From positions 1 through 9,903 of the forward strand of contig JAKIVF010000119.1 of NCBI GenBank assembly GCA_021647145.1: 9,903 nt of DNA, in the 5' to 3' direction. This document shows positions 6,776 to 9,903 of the stretch, piece by piece (position 1 is the first letter of the stretch; each line of letters opens with the position of its first letter). The translations under genes were made by a program, and so were the position numbers. This DNA comes from Methylococcaceae bacterium. GTDB lineage: Bacteria; Pseudomonadota; Gammaproteobacteria; Methylococcales; Methylomonadaceae. The notes below the pieces were generated by a model. It saw only the letters and a program-made list of their open reading frames with translations. It did no database searches and had not been told where the DNA came from.

Positions 6776-8101
6776 TTACAAAATATAGCGACTTAGGTCT
6801 TCGTCTTCAGCAAATTCAGCCAAATGTTTGTCTACATAGTTTGCATCTACAATGATTGATTTTTCAGTTAAATCGGGTGCATTGTATGAAATTTCCTCAA
6901 GTAAACGTTCTAGTATGGTGTGCAATCTTCTTGCGCCAATATTTTCTGTTGTTTCATTCACTTGCCAGCCTAGTTCCGCAATTCGCCTAATACCGTCTTC
7001 AGCAAAAGTAAGATCAACGCCTTCTGTTTTAAGTAATGCTTGATATTGTTCTGTTAATGACGCATCGGGTTCAGTTAAGATTCGTACGAAATCTTCGGCA
7101 GATAAAGCGTCAAGTTCTACACGAATTGGAAAGCGCCCTTGTAATTCAGGAATTAAATCAGAAGGCTTAGTTAAGTGGAAAGCACCGGAGGCAATAAATA
7201 AAATATGATCAGTTTTAACCATTCCATATTTGGTACTAACAGTGCTACCTTCCACGAGGGGCAATAAATCACGTTGAACTCCTTCTCGAGAGACTTCTCC
7301 ACCTCCACCGCCTAATTCAGATCGTTTACAAACTTTGTCTATTTCATCTAAAAAAACGATTCCATTTTGTTCTACAGCCTCAACAGCAGATAATTTAATG
7401 TCGTCTTCATTTACAAGTTTGGAGGCTTCATCTTCTTGTAATGTTTTTAGCGCATCAGAAATTTTCATTTTACGGGCGCTTGTTTTTCCACTATTCAAGT
7501 TTTGAAACATTCCTTGTAGTTGATTAGTCATATCTTCCATACCTGGAGGAGCCATGATTTCAACACCTACCGAGTGAACTTTAATGTCTACTTCAATTTC
7601 TTTATCATCCAAATCACCTTCGCGTAATTTTTTGCGCATTTTTTGACGGGTGGATGACTCGGTCTCTGAAATCATCCCGTTTTCTGCACTAGGTAAGAGA
7701 ATGTCTAGTACCTTTTCTTCAGCAGCATCTGCAGCACGGTTTTGTACTTTTTCAATTTCAGACATACGATTCATTTTTACGGCTGTATCAACTAAATCGC
7801 GGATAATGGATTCAACATCTCGTCCTACATAACCCACTTCTGTAAATTTTGTTGCCTCTATTTTTATAAAAGGAGCATTAGCTAAACGCGCCAAGCGTCT
7901 AGCTATTTCAGTCTTTCCTACGCCTGTTGGACCAATCATTAAGATGTTTTTGGGTGTAATTTCATCTCGTAACTCTTCTGCAACACGAGTTCGGCGCCAG
8001 CGGTTTCGTAGAGCAATAGCTACGGAACGTTTTGCGCTGGATTGACCTATAATGTGTTTGTCTAGTTCGCTTACAATTTCTTTGGGTGTCATTTTGGTCA
8101 T
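6776..8101 (-). CDS. hslU: HslU, ATPase and unfoldase subunit of the HslUV protease
   Basis: HslU is the AAA+ (Clp/Hsp100) hexamer that unfolds substrates and feeds them into the HslV peptidase. The 441 residues (443 in E. coli) show the N-terminal MTPKEIVSELDKHIIGQ (4-20), Walker A GPTGVGKT (57-64), the pore loop GYVG (90-93), the inserted I-domain (about 109-244), Walker B IVFLDEID (248-255), QGRFPIRVEL (321-330) carrying the likely arginine finger, and sensor-2 GARR (389-392). The C-terminal EDEDLSRYIL (432-441) is the tail that docks into HslV. A run of five glycines (264-268) sits in a loop before VSREGVQRDLL and looks like lineage variation. The ATG is at 8099-8101, one base after the hslV stop, so the pair is probably translationally coupled. 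Confidence 0.98.
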   Translation of the reverse strand: MTKMTPKEIVSELDKHIIGQSSAKRSVAIALRNRWRRTRVAEELRDEITPKNILMIGPTGVGKTEIARRLARLANAPFIKIEATKFTEVGYVGRDVESIIRDLVDTAVKMNRMSEIEKVQNRAADAAEEKVLDILLPSAENGMISETESSTRQKMRKKLREGDLDDKEIEVDIKVHSVGVEIMAPPGMEDMTNQLQGMFQNLNSGKTSARKMKISDALKTLQEDEASKLVNEDDIKLSAVEAVEQNGIVFLDEIDKVCKRSELGGGGGEVSREGVQRDLLPLVEGSTVSTKYGMVKTDHILFIASGAFHLTKPSDLIPELQGRFPIRVELDALSAEDFVRILTEPDASLTEQYQALLKTEGVDLTFAEDGIRRIAELGWQVNETTENIGARRLHTILERLLEEISYNAPDLTEKSIIVDANYVDKHLAEFAEDEDLSRYIL

Positions 8102-8102
8102 T

Positions 8103-8666
8103 CTATTTACTCTTTGTTTCTTCTGGAGATTCTGCGTCTAATTCTTCGATGCGGAGGTTGTGATTGGTGTAGATACATATATCAGCTGCAATATGTAAGG
8201 ATTTTTCAACAATATCACGGGCACTTAGATTGGTGTTCTCAAGTAATGCTCGAGCAGCAGATTGTGCAAAGGAACCACCAGAGCCGATGGCCATTAGGTC
8301 GTATTCTGGTTCTATAACATCACCAGTACCTGATATGATTAATGAAGTTTTTGCATCTGCAATAGTGAGTAATGCCTCTAGTTTTCTTAAGGCGCGGTCT
8401 GTACGCCAGTCTTTTGCCATTTCTACAGCAGCGCGAGTTAAATTACCTCGGTGTTTTTCTAATTTTCCTTCAAAATGCTCAAAAAGAGTGAACGCATCCG
8501 CTGTAGCACCAGCAAAGCCAGCGATAACTTTATCATGATATAAGCGACGCACCTTACGTGCATTACCCTTCATGACAGTATTACCTAAAGAAACTTGCCC
8601 ATCACCACCGATGACAACTTTGCCATTACGGCGAACTGAAAGTATTGTCGTGCCTCTAAAACTCAC
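8103..8666 (-). CDS. hslV: HslV, threonine peptidase subunit of the HslUV protease
   Basis: HslV is the proteasome-beta-like N-terminal threonine hydrolase that forms the double hexameric core of HslUV in the cytoplasm. Conserved parts are the nucleophile region TTILSVRRNG, GGDGQVSLGNTVMKGNARKV (including the catalytic-site Asp and Lys), VIAGFAGATADAFTLF, AKDWRTD, AIGSGGSFAQSAARALLENT and ICIYTNH. From the GTG at 8664-8666 the protein is 187 residues (176 in E. coli) with a short propeptide MSFRG before the catalytic Thr6. This suits HslV forms with FRGTTIL starts. The frame can be extended to a TTG at 8697-8699 (198 residues), but that start has no ribosome site and lies only a few bases from a likely promoter. 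The acidic C-terminal DAESPEETKSK is an extension beyond the E. coli end. Confidence 0.95.
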   Translation of the reverse strand: MSFRGTTILSVRRNGKVVIGGDGQVSLGNTVMKGNARKVRRLYHDKVIAGFAGATADAFTLFEHFEGKLEKHRGNLTRAAVEMAKDWRTDRALRKLEALLTIADAKTSLIISGTGDVIEPEYDLMAIGSGGSFAQSAARALLENTNLSARDIVEKSLHIAADICIYTNHNLRIEELDAESPEETKSK

Positions 8667-8713
8667 TTTGTACCCACTTTGTAGATGTAAATCTGACAAT
8701 TTTACATGTTCTA

Positions 8714-8743
8714 ATCATAGTTGGGGGAAAATTAATGATTTAA
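8714..8743 (-). promoter_or_regulatory. Possible sigma70 promoter for hslV
   Basis: Read on the minus strand, TATGAT (8714-8719) is a 5/6 match to a -10 box. A weak -35-like TTAAAT (8738-8743) lies 18 bases upstream. Transcription would start near 8706, giving a leader of about 40 bases to the GTG at 8666 but almost none to the TTG at 8699. A heat-shock-like CCCCATTG also occurs upstream (8784-8791) but has no CTTGAAA partner at the right distance. The assignment is weak. Confidence 0.3.
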
Positions 8744-8876
8744 TCTTGAAAAAATTGTTGTGACGGAATGTTTGATGAAAAAACAATGGGGCTGAGCCAA
8801 CTAAAAAATTAAATATTCTTTTAAAGAAGAAATGCTGAGAAAAGGAAGTTAAGATTAAGAGATAGTTTGATAAAGA

Positions 8877-8952
<76 letters not shown>

Positions 8953-8978
8953 ATGATATCAAATGACTTTGGTTTGAA

Positions 8979-9054
<76 letters not shown>

Positions 9055-9268
9055 ACGACTTCAAGCCGAGCTCTCTATTAAACTAAGTTATCTAGTCTTA
9101 GTCAAGTAAAACATGTACTTTTATGGTTGTTAAAGATAATTGAGTTAATGAGAGAAGGGTGTATTATTCATTTCTTTAGCCATTACATTTAAAATGCCCG
9201 GATTTTATCAAACAAAAAACTTTTTATATTGAGAATAATTTTGTGGATAGTTAGTTGTAAGTGCTAAT
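9055..9268. other. Intergenic region between tRNA-Phe and the HEAT-like gene
   Basis: Over these 214 bases I see only the tRNA promoter (9077-9105). The remainder (about 9106-9268) is AT-rich, with no open frame above about 15 codons starting at ATG and no convincing hairpin terminator for the gene ending at 9269. Confidence 0.6.
9077..9105 (-). promoter_or_regulatory. Sigma70 promoter of the tRNA-Phe pair
   Basis: On the minus strand, TTGACT (9100-9105, 5/6 to consensus) and TTTAAT (9077-9082, 5/6) are separated by exactly 17 bases. The -10 is followed by a discriminator region AGAGAGCTCGG that is GC-richer than its surroundings, as is common for stable RNA promoters under stringent control. 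The expected start is near 9070, about 16 bases before the first tRNA gene. This is the best promoter match in the window. Confidence 0.85.
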
Positions 9269-9658
9269 TTAAGCAACTTCTCGTTGTTGTATCTGATGCT
9301 TAGCTATTGATGCAATTTCTTCATCTTCATCATTAATAAAGAACTCTAGAGCATACCCACGTTTGACGATTATAAATCTGACAAAATCCTTTTCATCATT
9401 TATTAATTTATCTAGAATTTCAGTATTATCTGTATATTTAGCCACTGTGGCACGGACACGCCAAGAATCATCATTAACTAACAGGTCATGGCCTACTTTT
9501 TTTCTAGCAACGGCAGTTCTTATTAATGAAGATTTATCATAGACTAATGCGCTCAAGGCAAAGCACATATCAACGGCTTCTAATCGAATATATTCTTCTT
9601 TTTCATTAATTAGTGCTGTTTCATCATATGTTTTACCGGAAATTACAATGGTTTCCAT
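9269..9658 (-). CDS. Small HEAT-like / LRV-like helical repeat protein
   Basis: The 129-residue acidic protein has no signal peptide or membrane helix. After a unique N-terminal part, it carries about four imperfect helical repeats of 22-25 residues. They are marked by VYDKSSLIRTAVA, VNDDSWRVRATVAKY, INDEKDFVRFIIVKRG and INDEDEEIASIAKH. Proteins with such ND..W.VR..VA units are usually labelled HEAT-repeat or leucine-rich-repeat-variant proteins and are thought to bind other proteins. No catalytic residues are evident and the role is unknown. I prefer the ATG at 9656-9658, which follows GGGTG at a good distance. An in-frame GTG at 9665-9667 would add three residues (MNS) but has a poorer upstream site. 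slyX ends 92-101 bases upstream on the same strand. Confidence 0.75.
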   Translation of the reverse strand: METIVISGKTYDETALINEKEEYIRLEAVDMCFALSALVYDKSSLIRTAVARKKVGHDLLVNDDSWRVRATVAKYTDNTEILDKLINDEKDFVRFIIVKRGYALEFFINDEDEEIASIAKHQIQQREVA

Positions 9659-9759
9659 GCTATTCACCCATTTCTTAGTCTATTTTTGTGTATGGTAATG
9701 CAATAAAAATTAGATCAATGTTGATTACTTGTATACTAGAATGCACTTACACATATTAT

Positions 9760-9903
9760 TTAATAATGTGGTGGCTTTTCATTGCTTTGATTAATGCTTT
9801 CTATTTCTCTTATACTTTTTAAGCGGTCGTTAAGAAGCTTACAAGTTTCTTCTATACGATTTATTTGTAATTGTTGATTACTTACGACCGTGTTTAGAGA
9901 TTG
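9760..9903 (-). CDS. slyX: SlyX family protein, C-terminal part (runs off the window)
   Basis: The minus-strand frame is open from the right edge to a TAA at 9760-9762, encoding 47 residues. It begins QSLNTVVSNQQLQINRIEET, a coiled-coil heptad pattern, and ends EKPPHY. The terminal PPHY and the preceding pattern (leucines of LNTVVSNQQLQI and LLNDRLK) match the end of E. coli SlyX, a 72-residue coiled-coil protein of unknown function that is widespread in proteobacteria. About 20-25 N-terminal residues lie beyond the window. No ATG is present within the visible part, as expected for a 5'-truncated gene. No clear terminator follows before the HEAT-like gene, so read-through is possible. Confidence 0.85.
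   Translation of the reverse strand, partial: QSLNTVVSNQQLQINRIEETCKLLNDRLKSIREIESINQSNEKPPHY

Noticed and set aside
8114..8538. Plus-strand open frames opposite hslV
   Set aside because: They are antisense shadows of a strongly conserved hslV frame and show no family features.
8784..8791. Heat-shock sigma32 promoter for hslVU (CCCCATTG on the minus strand)
   Set aside because: The -10 half matches well, but no CTTGAAA-like -35 occurs 12-15 bases upstream. The half-site alone is not enough.
8803..8828. Terminator after the tRNA-Phe pair
   Set aside because: TTCTT/AAGAA followed by a later T-run on the minus strand is an all-AT 5-base-pair stem, too weak to call.
9714..9725. Palindrome ATCAATGTTGAT between slyX and the HEAT-like gene
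   Set aside because: The arms are 5 bases with a 2-base centre, too short for an RNA hairpin. As an operator it has no supporting copy or regulator nearby.

Overview
The window is AT-rich chromosomal DNA of a gammaproteobacterium. The evidence is the gene content: hslV-hslU, a DUF971 gene, ubiE-ubiJ-ubiB (the aerobic gammaproteobacterial ubiquinone arrangement), a tRNA-Phe pair, and the 3' end of slyX. The AT-rich, plain codon use would suit a low-GC free-living or symbiotic lineage, for example among methanotroph or sulfur-oxidiser relatives. That placement is a guess. No insertion sequence, phage gene or CRISPR array is visible.

Layout. (1) Positions 1-72 hold the last 23 codons of a plus-strand gene, followed by a probable intrinsic terminator at 115-137. 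(2) Positions 204-3309 hold a plus-strand three-gene unit: a periplasmic von Willebrand A (VWA) protein anchored by a C-terminal helix, then two small proteins, each with an N-terminal membrane helix and a cytoplasmic domain. Both junctions are 4-base ATGA overlaps. The two small proteins look distantly paralogous, and the third ends in a duplicated acidic 22-residue motif. This is the least understood part of the window. (3) Converging on it, 11 bases away, is the minus-strand block read as hslV, hslU, DUF971, ubiE, ubiJ, ubiB (8666 down to 3321), with gaps of 1, 3, 10 and 95 bases and a final 1-base overlap. (4) Upstream of hslV lie two identical tRNA-Phe genes on the minus strand, behind a strong sigma70-type promoter. 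(5) Further right, also on the minus strand, are a small HEAT-like repeat protein and the C-terminal 47 codons of slyX, which runs off the window.

How the genes work together. HslV and HslU form the ATP-dependent HslUV protease. UbiE, UbiJ and UbiB act in ubiquinone synthesis: UbiE is the C-methyltransferase, UbiJ the lipid-binding SCP2-domain factor and UbiB the atypical kinase/ATPase-like factor. The DUF971 protein has no assigned role but sits inside this operon. The VWA unit probably encodes an envelope complex with a metal-dependent binding domain in the periplasm and coiled-coil or acidic partners in the cytoplasm. Its function cannot be told from the sequence.
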